This document shows positions 12,384 through 23,058 of a stretch of DNA of 64,000 bases, in pieces (within the stretch, counting starts at the first letter, position 1; each line of letters opens with the position of its first letter). The notes under the pieces are model-generated. The model saw nothing but the letters and a program-made list of their open reading frames with translations. It had not been told where the DNA came from and ran no database searches. This DNA is from Artocarpus heterophyllus (lineage: Eukaryota > Streptophyta > Magnoliopsida > Rosales > Moraceae). The stretch spans positions 23,100,908 to 23,164,907 of the forward strand of contig CM046341.1 of assembly GCA_025403435.1 (NCBI GenBank). The letters are read 5' to 3'. The position numbers and the translations under genes were made by a program.

Positions 12384-13006
12384 TGTTGATGCTTACCGCT
12401 GTCCGGCGTCGGATCAACACCCAAGGGTGACTGAACACCTTCTGACCTCCCCTTAAGCTTGCCCCTGGTCGGGATTGAGTACCTGCGAGAGGGATGATTC
12501 GGAGAAATGGGGTTAGCCAATAGACAAGGGCTCTCCGATGCTCAAAGCAAGAACTGTTCGGCAGAGGTCGGCAGCTGATTAAATGAGAAGAGGTCTCTCT
12601 CTCCAAAACGTCATAAATGCATCCTATTTATAGGCCACCAGCTGGATCGGGTGCAAGATGGGTTTTGCCCATTACCCAGGTGTCACATCAAAGTGTATCA
12701 AGCAATAGGTGACAAGTGTCGCGTCCATAGTCCAATGGATTGGACTCTATCGGACGGCAGCACGCCTGCCTGGTGTTGGCCAACAAGGATGGGTAGTGAC
12801 GTGTTATGATGAATAGCGTGGCCCGGCCCGAGCTAGAGTTCATCCCCCGAGGTGGCAGCCTTCTTGGGGGCGTGCCCTCAGATCAGTGGAAGGCTCCCCG
12901 GGAAGAAGCATAATTCGTTGGGTCGGGCGGTAGCCATTTCTGCCGAACTTATTTGCCGACCACCAAAGTTAATGTCCTCGGTGGGAGTGCCGAGCTACCC
13001 TCAACA
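12384..13006 (-). repeat. 3' LTR of the Tat element
   Basis: The LTR is 623 bp with TGTTG...CAACA ends. It differs from the other LTR by one G/T, a two-base TC/CT change, a 1-bp insertion and one T/C. On the minus strand it contains the TATA motif TATAAATA near 12625-12632. Confidence 0.93.
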
Positions 13007-13018
13007 TTAGCCCCCCAG
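13007..13018 (-). other. Polypurine tract of the Tat element
   Basis: Read on the minus strand, CTGGGGGGCTAA lies directly before the 3' LTR, where plus-strand priming is expected. Confidence 0.8.
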
Positions 13019-13231
13019 TGCACCTGGTCGGTGTTCGACCGGGTGGACTATGCCGAGTGGGTGATGTCGGCTCAAAGGAAGAAGACTAAGCGACACTTAG
13101 AAGCGGGGTGAGGTGAAAAGACGCGCGGATCAGACGGGGGACGCGTGTAGCGTCGCAGCCGTCTGTGTGGCTGTCAGGCGTATTAATTGCGCCTTTTGGG
13201 TTTTCGCGCTCGAACTTCCCGCTTAAAGTGG

Positions 13232-13241
13232 CTATAAATAG
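13232..13241 (+). promoter_or_regulatory. TATA box for the antisense gene of the Tat element
   Basis: CTATAAATAG, a strong plant TATA match, lies on the plus strand about 140 bp before the ATG at 13380 and outside the LTR. A start about 30 bp downstream would leave a 5' leader of roughly 110 nt. This is a sequence match only; no transcript is seen. Confidence 0.6.
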
Positions 13242-13379
13242 GGCCCTTCCCCTCCGCAATTTGCACTTCATTTTCAGAAATTTACGAACGAGAAATTTTA
13301 GCTGCCGAGCTCAAGTACTAGCCGAGGATTATATCAACCGAGCAACCAAGAACCCGAGCAGGTAATTCCCGAGTGAAAA

Positions 13380-15944
13380 ATGAGTGATTTGTCCGACTCG
13401 CAAAACGTAGAGGCTTCATGGTCGGGAAGCAGCGGGGAGAGCAGTAGCTCTTCTTCGACTCAATCTGACGTCGAGGTGGAGTCCCATAGACGGGAAGGGG
13501 CCAGGCGGCTGGAGTAGATCCTAAGGGTCGATTCCTAGACCGTGCCCGAGCAAGAATTTTTAGATTTGCTGGGCGGGCACAAACTTATCAGGCCGTCCAG
13601 GGAGCAAGACCCTTACACTAGGGCGGCAACAGCGGGCCATTCCCAAGTTTTTCCAAGGGAGAGGACCGAGTTTCAAACCCAGGAGGACGCTCCGAGCACC
13701 TCTGGTCGGAATGCCGAGGCCCCCGTCCAAGTTGCAGGCGTGATTACGGTTGATGCCTCTGATGAGGAGCATGCGGCCGAGGAGGCAGGGGCAGAACAGC
13801 TGGAGATAGAGCAGGAGGTCCAGGCCACCCGCGTACGGGGCGTCACAGCATATCGAATAAGCCATCCTGGGCAAACCTCAGCGGCAGGATATACGAGCGC
13901 GATTACAAAGTCGCGGTTAGGGACACTGCGCGCCGAATATGGTATTCCGGCCGATGTGGATCTCGTCGTTCCCGGCGAGGGGGATTCACCTTTAGAGGCA
14001 CCGAAGGGGTTTATCACCCTTTACGCCGAGTTCTTCAAGGCCAGGCTGCGTCTGCCACTGCACCGTTTCCTCCGCCGGGCGCTTAATGACTTTAATGTGT
14101 GCCCGGCACAATTAAACCCGAACAGCTACAGGTCGCTGAGCGGGATGTATATTTTGTGAGAGTACCACCGGAGTACTGAGATGCCGCTGGAGGCCTTCAA
14201 GCAAGTATTCAAGATGAAGAAGCTTGCTCGGCAGTCCGGTTGGTACTACTTCACCGGCTTCAGAAAGGACTTTATTCTGGGCAACCCCGACTCGGATAAG
14301 CTGTGGAAGTACGAATGGTTTTACATCGGGGGGAACTTTTTAGCCCGAGCCGGTGAAGTTGTCCCCTAGGATGAACAAGTGCCGGGGTCATTCGAGCTGG
14401 GGCACATCTGGATTAAGCGCCCTTGGGCTCCGAGCCATGTAATAGAGGCCGTGGACGAGCTGTTTGAAAAGCCCGAGTCGTCCAGACAACAGTCCTTTCT
14501 TCTGAGAAAGGACACCCTGTCCAGATACGGTTGGTTCGGGGAATCTAGCAGTTTTCCCCGAGCTAGGCGTTCTGCCCGGGAAACCGAGCAGGTTACTGTT
14601 GCCCATATGGGTGATGCGGATCTTCCAGGGCCAAGCACTTCCCGGTCCGGGTGGCCGACGAGGGAGCCTTCATTGTCCAGTACCGAGGACTCGTCCAGTG
14701 GCTCCCTCGGTGCGGGGCCACCTGTACCCGATGAGAACCTCGAGGGCGTGATTAGGCTCCTATACCCGTCGGGCCAACTCCGGATCGGAGGTCAGCCCAG
14801 AATTTTATTTATAGTCGCCGTCCTCTTTTATTTCGTCCTTTGCTTAACTTGGATTTTCTTTGTACAGAAATGACCGTACCGAGCTCCCGCTCTGGTAGGC
14901 TTGCCCAGATGACAACACAGAGGAAGGGCAAGGGCAAGGCCGCCGAGGCCAGCAAGAAGCGTAAGAGGACGCCAGCACCCGAGCCCTCGACACGTACCGG
15001 GCAGACCTCCACATCAGTCCAAGCTCCACCGCCACTGCCAATAAGGACCTCGTCAAAGACCGGCTGAGTAGACGAGGCATCCAGAGGTTCTTTCGAGAAC
15101 CAACAAAGAAGGCGCCCGAACTACCGCGGGATGCCCCTTGAACGCATCGGGGACGTGGCTCCCTCGAATGACTTCTTTATGGAGATTCGAGGTGAGGACT
15201 TCCCCGATTTGTGCAACCTGGCACTCCGATCGGCAGCCTCAGTAAGTATCCAAGTCGACTAATGGTTGCAGGGACTTTCTATAATGTTGCCGAGAACTTA
15301 TCCCTTGGTACTTTTCACAGCTGAGCGCCGTTGTGCACATGGCGCACTCCATCGGGGTGAGGGAGATCCACAAGGAGCAAGAAAGGCACAAGAAGACCCT
15401 CCTCCTGAAGTTGGACTCCGACAGAGAGCTCAAAGACACAAAGGATGAGTTAGGTCGGGCCAAGGAGGAGGTTCAGAAGGCAAAGTCCGAGGCCGAGGAC
15501 ATGTTGAGGCAGCTAAAGGAGGCAGAGGATAAGGCTGCTCGGCAGGAGGAGATAGCCGCTCGGCAGGAGGAGAAAGCCACCCGGCTAGAGGAACGACTGG
15601 CAACTCTACAAGCCGAGCATCACCGATTCGTGGCCGGGCTTCCGGATCAGCTGGCCGCCGCGGTCGAGGAGTTCAAGACGTCCCCCGAGTACACCGATCT
15701 CTACTTCGATGGAATGGTGGATCTCCGCGACCATCTGATAGAGAAGCATCCCGAGGCCGCTGCATTCGACTGGTCGGTTATTGCCTAGCCGGACCGGGGT
15801 GAGGCCGAGCAACAACGGGCTGTTGAGGAGGTCGTCGTTGTAGATGGTGATGACGACGGGGATGTGCAACCTGCCGAGGGCGGTCAAGACGACAGCGCGG
15901 CCGGGGACGAGACTCAAGCTGGTGATGAGACTCGGGCCGATTGA
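13380..15944 (+). pseudogene. Antisense three-exon gene of the Tat element (putative gypsy-type transposon protein domain)
   Basis: ATG 13380 opens MSDLSDSQNVEASWSGSSGE. The inferred exons are 13380-14790, 14868-15241 and 15321-15944; both introns (77 and 79 bp) have GT and AG ends and the joins keep frame (phase 1, phase 0). The spliced length is 2409 nt, 802 codons plus stop. Exon 1 encodes a Ser-rich acidic start, then a domain with YGIPADVDLVVPGEGDSP, FKARLRLPLHRFLRRALNDF and WYYFTGFRKDFILGN, which I recognise as the 'putative gypsy type transposon' family (Pfam Transposase_28). Exon 2 has a basic, nuclear-signal-like stretch (GKGKAAEASKKRKRTP). Exon 3 is a long coiled coil rich in ARQEE and RLEERL, with an acidic end. 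Six in-frame stops (TAG 13515, 13536, 14367, 15786; TGA 14157, 15065) break this copy; there are no frameshifts. Its role is unknown. Confidence 0.75.
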
Positions 15945-16703
15945 TCCTCTGTTTCTCGCTTTTTGTGATTGGGCTTAGGAGGTGCCCGACTTTCTTGTAC
16001 CTCCTTAATAAAGAAATTTAAACGATTTATATTTTTTCGTTTTGTTTCCACTTTAGATTACGTGTAGTAGTTTTTTTACATCCCACGTAACATTTAAGGT
16101 TAGATACTTCTCGGGTAGATTCCCAGGCTGGGGGACAATTGACCGAGCAGAGGTGAATGGTGCGATTGTTTTCGGTAAATTCCAGTACCTCTGTCCTCAG
16201 TTGATCCGAAGACTTCAGTTCTCGGTCGTTCCGAGTAGTTATCCACGTCTGCTTAGTTATCCAAGCAAGTTTAGGTTTCTGGTCTCGGTCGGGCAGGATG
16301 TAAACGGCGTACAGCTGCCCTTACCCTGTCGCCCCCCGTAGACTTGTGGAAGTTTCAAAGAACCTTTACAAGTATAGGACTGATCGGGCACATAAATGTG
16401 CCGAGCAACTTAAGGGTGTCTGCATGACAGACATGATACATATATCGACTAGCCCCCCTGTCCAGTTTGACGAGGATGACGCCCTTGGCTAGGAGTCAAC
16501 ATCCTGTCTTCTGAGCTGGGGTTCCGGCGTCTTAGCCTAACACTTCCCTTAAAAACATTGCTCAGGCGGAATGAGATTAGGGAAGTTGTGTTCCATGAAT
16601 GTAATATTTACATTGAATTTTCCAGTCCTGGTCAGCAGGTCTAGTTACAAAAGAATTGTGGTCAGAGGTCAAAAAAGAATCTGGCTCTGATTTCCTGTTC
16701 TTT
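15945..16703. other. Spacer between the convergent Tat genes, with a polyadenylation signal
   Basis: AATAAA at 16007-16012 on the plus strand lies 63 bp after the antisense gene stop and fits as its polyadenylation signal. The remaining approximately 690 bp has no convincing coding content and separates the 3' ends of the two convergent genes. Confidence 0.55.
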
Positions 16704-17681
16704 TTAAGAATAGAATCTTTTTAACAGCTCGGCATTCCAAGGATGACCGAGCTGATTCCCCTCCAAATCGACTAGCTTGTAGGTGCCTGCTCGCACAACA
16801 CCTTCGACTTTAAAAGGTCCTTCCCACTTCGGACCAAAGGACCCGAGACCGGGTTGCTGAACCATGACTTTCTTCATTACTAAGTCACCAACCTTAAAGC
16901 TCCTCGGCTGGACCCGTTTGTTGTAATACCGGGCTACAACCTGATTCCGGGCTGCGTTACGGATGGATGCTCGGTTCCTTTTTTCTTCAAGTAGATCAAG
17001 CTCGGTCATCATAAACTTTTCATTAAGTTTCTCTTCGTATTGCTCAACCCTTAAGGTCGGCAATCCAACCTCGGCTGGGATGACGGCCTCTGCCCCATAG
17101 ACCAGGGAGAACGGTGTCTCGGTAGTGGCAGTTCGCGCGGTTGTTCGGTATGCCCAGAGCACTTGGGGCAGTTCGTCGATCCACGCACCCTTGAGCCTTT
17201 CGAGCTTCTTCTTCAGATTGTCTTTAATTGTCTTGTTTACGGCCTCCACTTGGCCGTTACTCTGTGGATAGCTCAGAGAAGAGAAGACTTTCTTAATGCC
17301 GAGCTTCTCACACAAATGCCGTAAACCCGAGGAGTCAAACTGCTTAGCATTGTCGGTCACGATAGTGTGCGGGATTCCGAACCGACAGACGATATTTTTC
17401 CATACGAAGTTGGTGCACTTAGCTTCAGTCATGTTGGTGCAAGGCTCGACTTCGATCCATTTTGTCAGATAGTCGATGGCGACGACACAATATCTGAATT
17501 GCGAACGAGCCGGAGGGAGTGGTCCGATCAAGTCGATGGCCCATTTTACAAATGGCCATGCTGAAGTCACCGGATTTAAAGGCTCGGCGTGCGAACCTAG
17601 CATCCGAGCAAATTGTTGGCATTTGAGGCATTTTCGTGCAAAGCTCACGCAGTCTTGCTGCATACTAGGCCAGTAGTAACC
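16704..17681 (-). pseudogene. Tat gag-pol: integrase
   Basis: The zinc-binding motif straddles the upstream stop: HEGLCGNHSGG supplies the two His, and CVSFARKCLKCQQFA the two Cys. The catalytic triad is visible as WAIDLIGPLPP (Asp), VTDNAKQFDS (Asp) and NGQVEAVNKTIKD (Glu). A C-terminal module follows with FKVGDLVMKKV, GPKWEGPFKV and YKLVDLEGN, ending HPWNAELLKRFYS at a TAG/TAA-type terminus near 16704. There is no chromodomain, as expected for Tat. It is in the same frame as the RNase H segment and is separated only by the TAG at 17682-17684. Confidence 0.88.
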
Positions 17682-19457
17682 CTACCGCAGGCATTTTTGG
17701 GTCAAGGAACGTCCACCCGAGTGATTGCCACACAGGCCCTCATGAATCTCCTTCATTAAGTACTCGGCCTCCTGGGGACCCAAACATCTCAGGTATGGCG
17801 TTGAGTAGCCGCGTCGGTATAGCTTTTGCCCAATCATTGAATACCGGGCCGAGCTGTTACGTATCTGACCTGCTTCTTCCCGGTCATCGGGTAATTCGAC
17901 TAAGGTCAGGTACCGGATTATCGGGTCCATCCACGTGTATTGTGGTTCGGCTGCCAGGCTCATGACCTCCGTACTGATACTTGGTGCGGAGAGTCTCTCA
18001 ACAGGAACGGATATCGGGTCTACTCCGCCTATCCCGGAGGCTAGTCGAGCGAGGACATCGGCTTCCACATTCTCGGATCGGGGGATTTGCTTAAAAGTGT
18101 AGGACTTGAATTGTCCAAGCAACCGTTTCGCTTCTTTTAAATATGCCGCCATTGATTCTGCTCGGGCCTGGAATCCTCCTGTGACTTGCTGCACCACCAG
18201 CATTGAGTCACTATAGATGGTCAGCTGATCAACCCTGAGGTCCCGGGCAATTCGTAGACCGGCCAGCAAAGCTTCATATTCCGCTTCGTTATTTGAGGTC
18301 TTGAAGTCGAAACGAAGGGCATAAATGACCTTATATCCGTCGGGGCTTGTTAAAATCAAGCCTGCCCCCGACCCATCAACGCAGGTTGAGCCGTCGACGT
18401 GTAGTTTCCAGTTCAGCTCCGAGGAGAGGCCTTGTTCACTGCAGCCGGCTGTATCTAGCTCCTCCACGGGTGATTTCTCAACTGAAGGAGCGACCTTCCC
18501 GGCTTTTGTAAATTCGGCAAGGAAATCCGCCAGGACTTGGGCCTTTATTGCCGTTCTCGGCACAAAATGTATATCGTATTGGCCCAACTCGACCGACCAC
18601 TTGGCCATCCTACCTGATATTTCCGGGCTCTGTAGGACTTGTCGGAGAGGAAATTTGGTCGGGATGTTAACGGTATGGCCCTGGTAATACGGCCGCAGCT
18701 TCCGGGCTGATGTCATTAATGCGAATGCTAGCTTCTCCAATGATGAGTAGCGCTCCTCGGCTCCTTGGAACGCGTGGCTGGTATAGTAAACCGGCCTTTG
18801 GATCCCGTTTTCGTCACGGACTAGTACCGAGCTGACAGCCTTCTCCGAGACGGCCAAATAGGCGGTTAACACCTCGCCAGGCGAAGGTTTGGACAGGAGC
18901 GGGGGTGTGGCTAGGTAAGTTTTTAAGCCTTGGAAAGCGTCCTCACACTCCCTGCTCCACTCGAACCTCCCCTTAAGTGCCTTGAAAAAGGGGTGACACT
19001 TGTCGGTAGCCCGGGAGACAAATCTTGACAGGGCAGCCACCATGCCGGTAAGCCTTTGCACGTCTTTAACAGTCCGAGGAGAATGCATGTCTATGATTGC
19101 CTGGGCCTTAGCCGGGTTTACCTCGATTCCTCGTCGGTTGACCAAAAATCCAAGGAATTTGCCGGAGCCGACGCCAAAAGCGCATTTTGTCGGGTTAAGT
19201 TTCATCCCATACTCCCGGAGAATGTCAAAGCTAGCTCGGAGGTCGGCTATGTGGTCCATCGCCTGGACAGATTTTACTAACATGTCGTCCACGTAGACCT
19301 CCATAGTTTTCCCGATCAGTCGAGCGAACATTTTGTTAACGAGCCGTTGGTAGGTAGCTCCGGCGTTCTTAAGACCAAACGGCATCACAACGTAACAATA
19401 CAAACCCTGGTCAGTAACGAATGAGGTTTTAATTTGGTCCTCTTCGGCCATTCTTAT
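17682..19457 (-). pseudogene. Tat gag-pol: RT C-terminal part, RNase H, second (archaeal-like) RNase H
   Basis: The segment opens just after a TAG and continues RT with KTSFVTDQGLYCYVVMPFGL and LKNAGATYQRLVNKMF, then the active site EVYVDDMLVKS. The connection and native RNase H follow (VYYTSHAFQGAEERYSSLEK, LADFLAEF). A second RNase H domain comes next: LHVDGSTCVDGSGAG, SNNEAEYEALLAGL, IYSDSMLVVQQV and NVEADVLARLASG, with the Asp-Glu-Asp-Asp residues in place. A duplicated RNase H of this kind is known from the Tat lineage. The segment ends at a TAG (17682-17684) inside the integrase zinc-binding region, where an intact relative would read through. Confidence 0.9.
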
Positions 19458-20774
19458 CTAATTATATCCGGAGTACGCGTCCATGAAGCTCAAGAGCTCG
19501 TGTCCGGCTGTGGCGTCAACGAGCTGGTCTATCCGAGGAAGCAGAAAGCAGTCCTTGGGGCAGGTCTTGTTAAGATCGGTATAATCGATGCAGACCCGCC
19601 ACTTGCCGTTCACCTTTTTGACGAGGACGACATTTGCCAACCATTCTGGATATTTGACCTCTCTAATGAACCCAGCCTTCAATAGTTTCTGGACTTCATC
19701 ATTTATCGAGGCATATCTCTCCGGGTTGAAGGCTCTTCGTCTTTGTATCACCGGCTTGTGACCAGGTTGGACGTTAAGCCGATGGCTGATGATGCTCGGA
19801 TCTATGCCGGGCATGTCTTCGTGAGACCATGCAAAAATGTCGCGGTACTCGGAAAGAAGGGATTCCAGGTCGGCCCGGATCTCAGGTTGTAACTGAGACT
19901 CGAGTTGGACTGTGCGTTCTGGCCTTTCGGGGTCCAGGGAGAACGGCACTGAGTCTTCGACCGGGGTGCCCCTTACTTCTTCCTCGGGAAACCTAGGGTC
20001 TAGGTCTGCGAGTATCTTCGGCATCGGATCAGTTGGGAGGTCGATCTCGTCGATTGTGTGCACGGCCAGAATCCCCTGCTGTTGGGCTGAGGTTGCCCGG
20101 ACTGCATTTGCATAGCAAGCCCGGGAATCCACCTGGGACGAGCGGATTACTCCAACGCCACCGTCGGTTGGGAACTTCATTGCCAGGTGATATGTCGAGA
20201 CCACGGCTTTTAATCCGTTGAGTGTCGGTCGGCCGATGATTATGTTATACTGAGAGGGTTTATCGACGACCAAAAAGTCAACCACCCGAGTAACCCTGGC
20301 AACACCTTCTCCAAAAGTTACCAGGAGACTAACCTTCCCGATTGCTCGGACACACTCACCCGCAAAGCCAAAAAGTAGGGTCCGGACCGAGACCAAAGGC
20401 GCATTGCTGATCTTCAGTCTGTCGAACGCCTGCTTAAAGAGAATGTCCGTCGAACTGCCATTGTCAATTAAAACACGTCGTACAACGTTGTTGGTGATAG
20501 GCAGTTCGCAAACCAAGGCGTCGTTGTGGGGATGCATCAGCCGGTCTGCTTCCTCCTCAGTGAAGGTGATCGGGATGTCTTCTTGGCGGCATATCTTATT
20601 GATATGCTCGGAGACATTCATGAAATCACCCCGTTCGACCCGCCGGGCTTCTCTGACGTAGGATCGCCGCCCACTCGATGTGTCCCCGGCTACAGGCCCG
20701 CCAAGTATCGTGTGTACGATATTCGGGGGTTCCGGGGCGTTCACACTATCGTTCCTGGGTCGGCCCTGTACGTC
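19458..20774 (-). pseudogene. Tat gag-pol: protease and N-terminal reverse transcriptase
   Basis: The first recognisable Met is at 20744, but the frame is continuous with gag across the TGA at 20775-20777. The aspartic protease motif is VLIDNGSSTDILF, with DNGSS in place of the usual DTG/DSG, as is common in this lineage. RT begins after a long linker with FIREVKYPEWLANVVLVKK, NGKWRVCIDYTDLNK, CPKDCFLLPRIDQLVD and LLSFMDAYSGYN, which carries the first catalytic Asp. It halts at a TAG (19458-19460) in the middle of RT, and the next codons carry on the same domain. One base change explains the break. Confidence 0.88.
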
Positions 20775-22367
20775 TCAACCTGACGAGTCGTTCCTTCCAG
20801 AGGTCGCCCTCAGGTTTATGGCCTTCTCCACGAAATCCTGCAATAGACCTTCTCGGACCAGCCTTTCTATTTGGTCCTTAAGTTGGATGCATTCTCGGGT
20901 TGTATGACCCACATCCTGATGGAATTTGCAAAACTTCGACTGGTCACGCTTCGCCCTAAAGCCTCGAAGCTTGGGCGGCGGTGTCAACAGATTCTTGTCA
21001 CCGACCTGGGCAAGCACCTCATCAATGGTTGCCACCAGAGGTGTGTAGTTTTGGAACTTGCCGGTCGGCCCCTTCGGCCTGTCAGATTTCTCCTTCTTCT
21101 GCTTCTTCGCATGTTCGGCACTATCCTGCACTGGTCCTTTTTTCTGCTTCTTTTCCTTTTTCGTCCCGCTCGGGCCAACTTCCTCCTGGCGGCTTTTCAT
21201 ATATTCGGCAGCGTCTGCATGCCTTTGAGCATAGCGGAGCATTTGCGAAAACGTGTTTGGCTGCTCAAAGGCCAGGGACCAGGTCAGCTTTTCGTCTCGG
21301 AGGCCCCCTACAAAAATATGTTTGAGGGTTTCGTCTTCGACGTGCTTGACCTCAAGGGCAGCCCGGGTAAATCGGTTGACGTAATCCCTGACACTGCCGT
21401 CTCCCTGCTTGACAGCGTACAGAGAAGTTATTTCTTTCCTCCGCGTCCTAGTTGTAGAGAATGCAGCGGAGAAAGCGTCAGTTAAGTGCCCAAAAGAAGA
21501 AATCGACCCTGGTTCGAGCCGTCGAAACCACTGCCGAGCAGGGCCTGTAAGGGTGAGGGAGAAGGCTTTGCACATTGCAGCGTCACTGGCATTCTGCAAC
21601 AGCATGTGCCCGCGAAAGAGCTCGGCATGCTCATCCGCGTCGGTGGCCCCATCGTAAGACTTAATTTGTGGGACCTTGAACTTCGGCGGCATGGGTGCCC
21701 GCATTATATGATCCGGGAAGGGCGGACCCTGCGCCTCGATCTCATCCGAACCGAACCTGCAATTGCGGATGTCATCAATCTGTCGCTGCAGCACCTGAAA
21801 TTGGTGACTATTCGTATCTTCAGGCAGTTCGACCCGATAAGGTACTCCGCCCTCAGCACGGCCTTCAACTCCGCCTTGGCGATTTCTGTTAATCCCTCGG
21901 TATCCGAGCCGATCAAATACTGAGGCTCTAGAACCTTGTGGTGAAGGGACACGGTGTGGTTGACGTCCCATCTGTCGTTCATGAACCAGTCGATTATCGA
22001 GCAGGGGCCCTCTGGTGGATCCTGGAGACTGCTCTGATCGGTCCTCCCAGTTAGTGGCACTCTGCTCACGCCGACCCTTTGCCTGGTCAACCTGGGTAGG
22101 GGGTGGCGGTTCTGGCGCAGCTTGTTGTCGAGCTTGCGCTAGCTGCCGAGTTAAAATCCAAACTGCATCTGTGAGCTCCTGGATGGGGTCATGTGCAGCT
22201 CGGGCCTGCATCGACTCAGCTCTTGCCACGCTTCCTTGCCCTCCGGACCGAGATCTGGCGGTCCGAGGACGACTGCTGGGCCGTTCTGTAGCTGGTTGCC
22301 TATGTCTGGCATCGCCCGACTCCTGATGTCGGGCGGTGCTATCTCTTACGTTACCCCGTGTTGTCAT
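20775..22367 (-). CDS. Tat gag polyprotein segment
   Basis: The open frame reaches back into the LTR, but the first in-frame ATG after the primer site is at 22367 (MTTRGNVRDSTARHQESG); I use that start, giving 530 residues. The N-terminal 220 residues are basic and low in complexity. The retrotransposon gag domain spans about residues 240-370, with AFSLTLTGPARQWFRRLEPG and SVRDYVNRFTRAALEVKHVE. A Lys-rich region follows (KKEKKQKKGP), then a zinc-knuckle-like CKFHQDVGHTTRECIQLK near residue 490. It ends at TGA 20775-20777, after which protease continues in the same frame. Confidence 0.85.
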   Translation of the reverse strand: MTTRGNVRDSTARHQESGDARHRQPATERPSSRPRTARSRSGGQGSVARAESMQARAAHDPIQELTDAVWILTRQLAQARQQAAPEPPPPTQVDQAKGRREQSATNWEDRSEQSPGSTRGPLLDNRLVHERQMGRQPHRVPSPQGSRASVFDRLGYRGINRNRQGGVEGRAEGGVPYRVELPEDTNSHQFQVLQRQIDDIRNCRFGSDEIEAQGPPFPDHIMRAPMPPKFKVPQIKSYDGATDADEHAELFRGHMLLQNASDAAMCKAFSLTLTGPARQWFRRLEPGSISSFGHLTDAFSAAFSTTRTRRKEITSLYAVKQGDGSVRDYVNRFTRAALEVKHVEDETLKHIFVGGLRDEKLTWSLAFEQPNTFSQMLRYAQRHADAAEYMKSRQEEVGPSGTKKEKKQKKGPVQDSAEHAKKQKKEKSDRPKGPTGKFQNYTPLVATIDEVLAQVGDKNLLTPPPKLRGFRAKRDQSKFCKFHQDVGHTTRECIQLKDQIERLVREGLLQDFVEKAINLRATSGRNDSSG

Positions 22368-22411
22368 TTCGGAAATCCGAGGTAGAATAACTTCAGATTG
22401 GGGCGCGTCGG

Positions 22412-22431
22412 CCCTCCTTCTAGCGCCAAAA
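22412..22431 (-). other. Primer binding site of the Tat element
   Basis: Directly after the 5' LTR the minus strand reads TTTTGGCGCTAGAAGGAGGG. TGGCGC pairs with a tRNA 3' end of the type GCGCCA. The exact tRNA was not determined. Confidence 0.7.
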
Positions 22432-23053
22432 TGTTGATGCTTACCGCTGTCCGGCGTCTGATCAACACCCAAGGGTGACTGAACACCTTCTGACCTCCCC
22501 TTAAGCTTGCCCCTGGTCGGGATTGAGTACCTGCGAGAGGGATGATTCGGAGAAATGGGGTTAGCCAATAGACAAGGGCTCTCCGATGCTCAAAGCAAGA
22601 ACTGTTCGGCAGAGGTCGGCAGCTGATTAAATGAGAAGAGGTCTCTCTCCTCAAAACGTCATAAATGCATCCTATTTATAGGCCACCAGCTGGATCGGGT
22701 GCAAGATGGGTTTTGCCCATTACCCAGGTGTCACATCAAAGTGTATCAGCAATAGGTGACAAGTGTCGCGTCCATAGTCCAATGGATTGGACTCTATCGG
22801 ACGGCAGCACGCCTGCCTGGTGTTGGCCAACAAGGATGGGTAGTGACGTGTTATGATGAATAGCGTGGCCCGGCCCGAGCTAGAGTTCATCCCCCGAGGT
22901 GGCAGCCTTCTTGGGGGCGTGCCCTCAGATCAGTGGAAGGCTCCCCGGGAAGAAGCATAATTCGTCGGGTCGGGCGGTAGCCATTTCTGCCGAACTTATT
23001 TGCCGACCACCAAAGTTAATGTCCTCGGTGGGAGTGCCGAGCTACCCTCAACA
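22432..23053 (-). repeat. 5' LTR of the Tat element with TATA box
   Basis: The LTR is 622 bp with TG...CA ends and is nearly identical to 12384-13006. On the minus strand CCTATAAATAGG (22671-22682) is a good TATA box for the gag-pol transcript. Its position implies a long U3 and a short R/U5. Confidence 0.93.
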
Positions 23054-23058
23054 CTAAG

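Larger units (their letters stand above)
12384..23053 (-). mobile_element. Ty3/gypsy LTR retrotransposon, Tat lineage, with an antisense gene
   Basis: Two nearly identical LTRs (12384-13006 and 22432-23053; about five differences, one a 1-bp indel) and the flanking direct repeat CTAAG (12379-12383 and 23054-23058) define a complete insertion of about 10.7 kb. Read on the minus strand the order is 5' LTR, primer site, gag, protease, RT, RNase H, a second RNase H, integrase, long spacer, polypurine tract, 3' LTR. The second RNase H and the absence of a chromodomain place it in the Tat group of plant gypsy elements. The region between integrase and 3' LTR carries a gene on the opposite strand. 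The GC content is much higher than the surrounding DNA. Confidence 0.92.

Noticed and set aside
13560..14017. Minus-strand ORFs of about 104-114 residues under the antisense gene
   Set aside because: They overlap exon 1 of the plus-strand gene, have biased composition and show no known motif.
18325..18687. Plus-strand ORFs across 17367-22385 opposite the Tat gag-pol
   Set aside because: They are shadows of the GC-rich minus-strand coding frame, with no recognisable domains. The true antisense gene is confined to 13380-15944.
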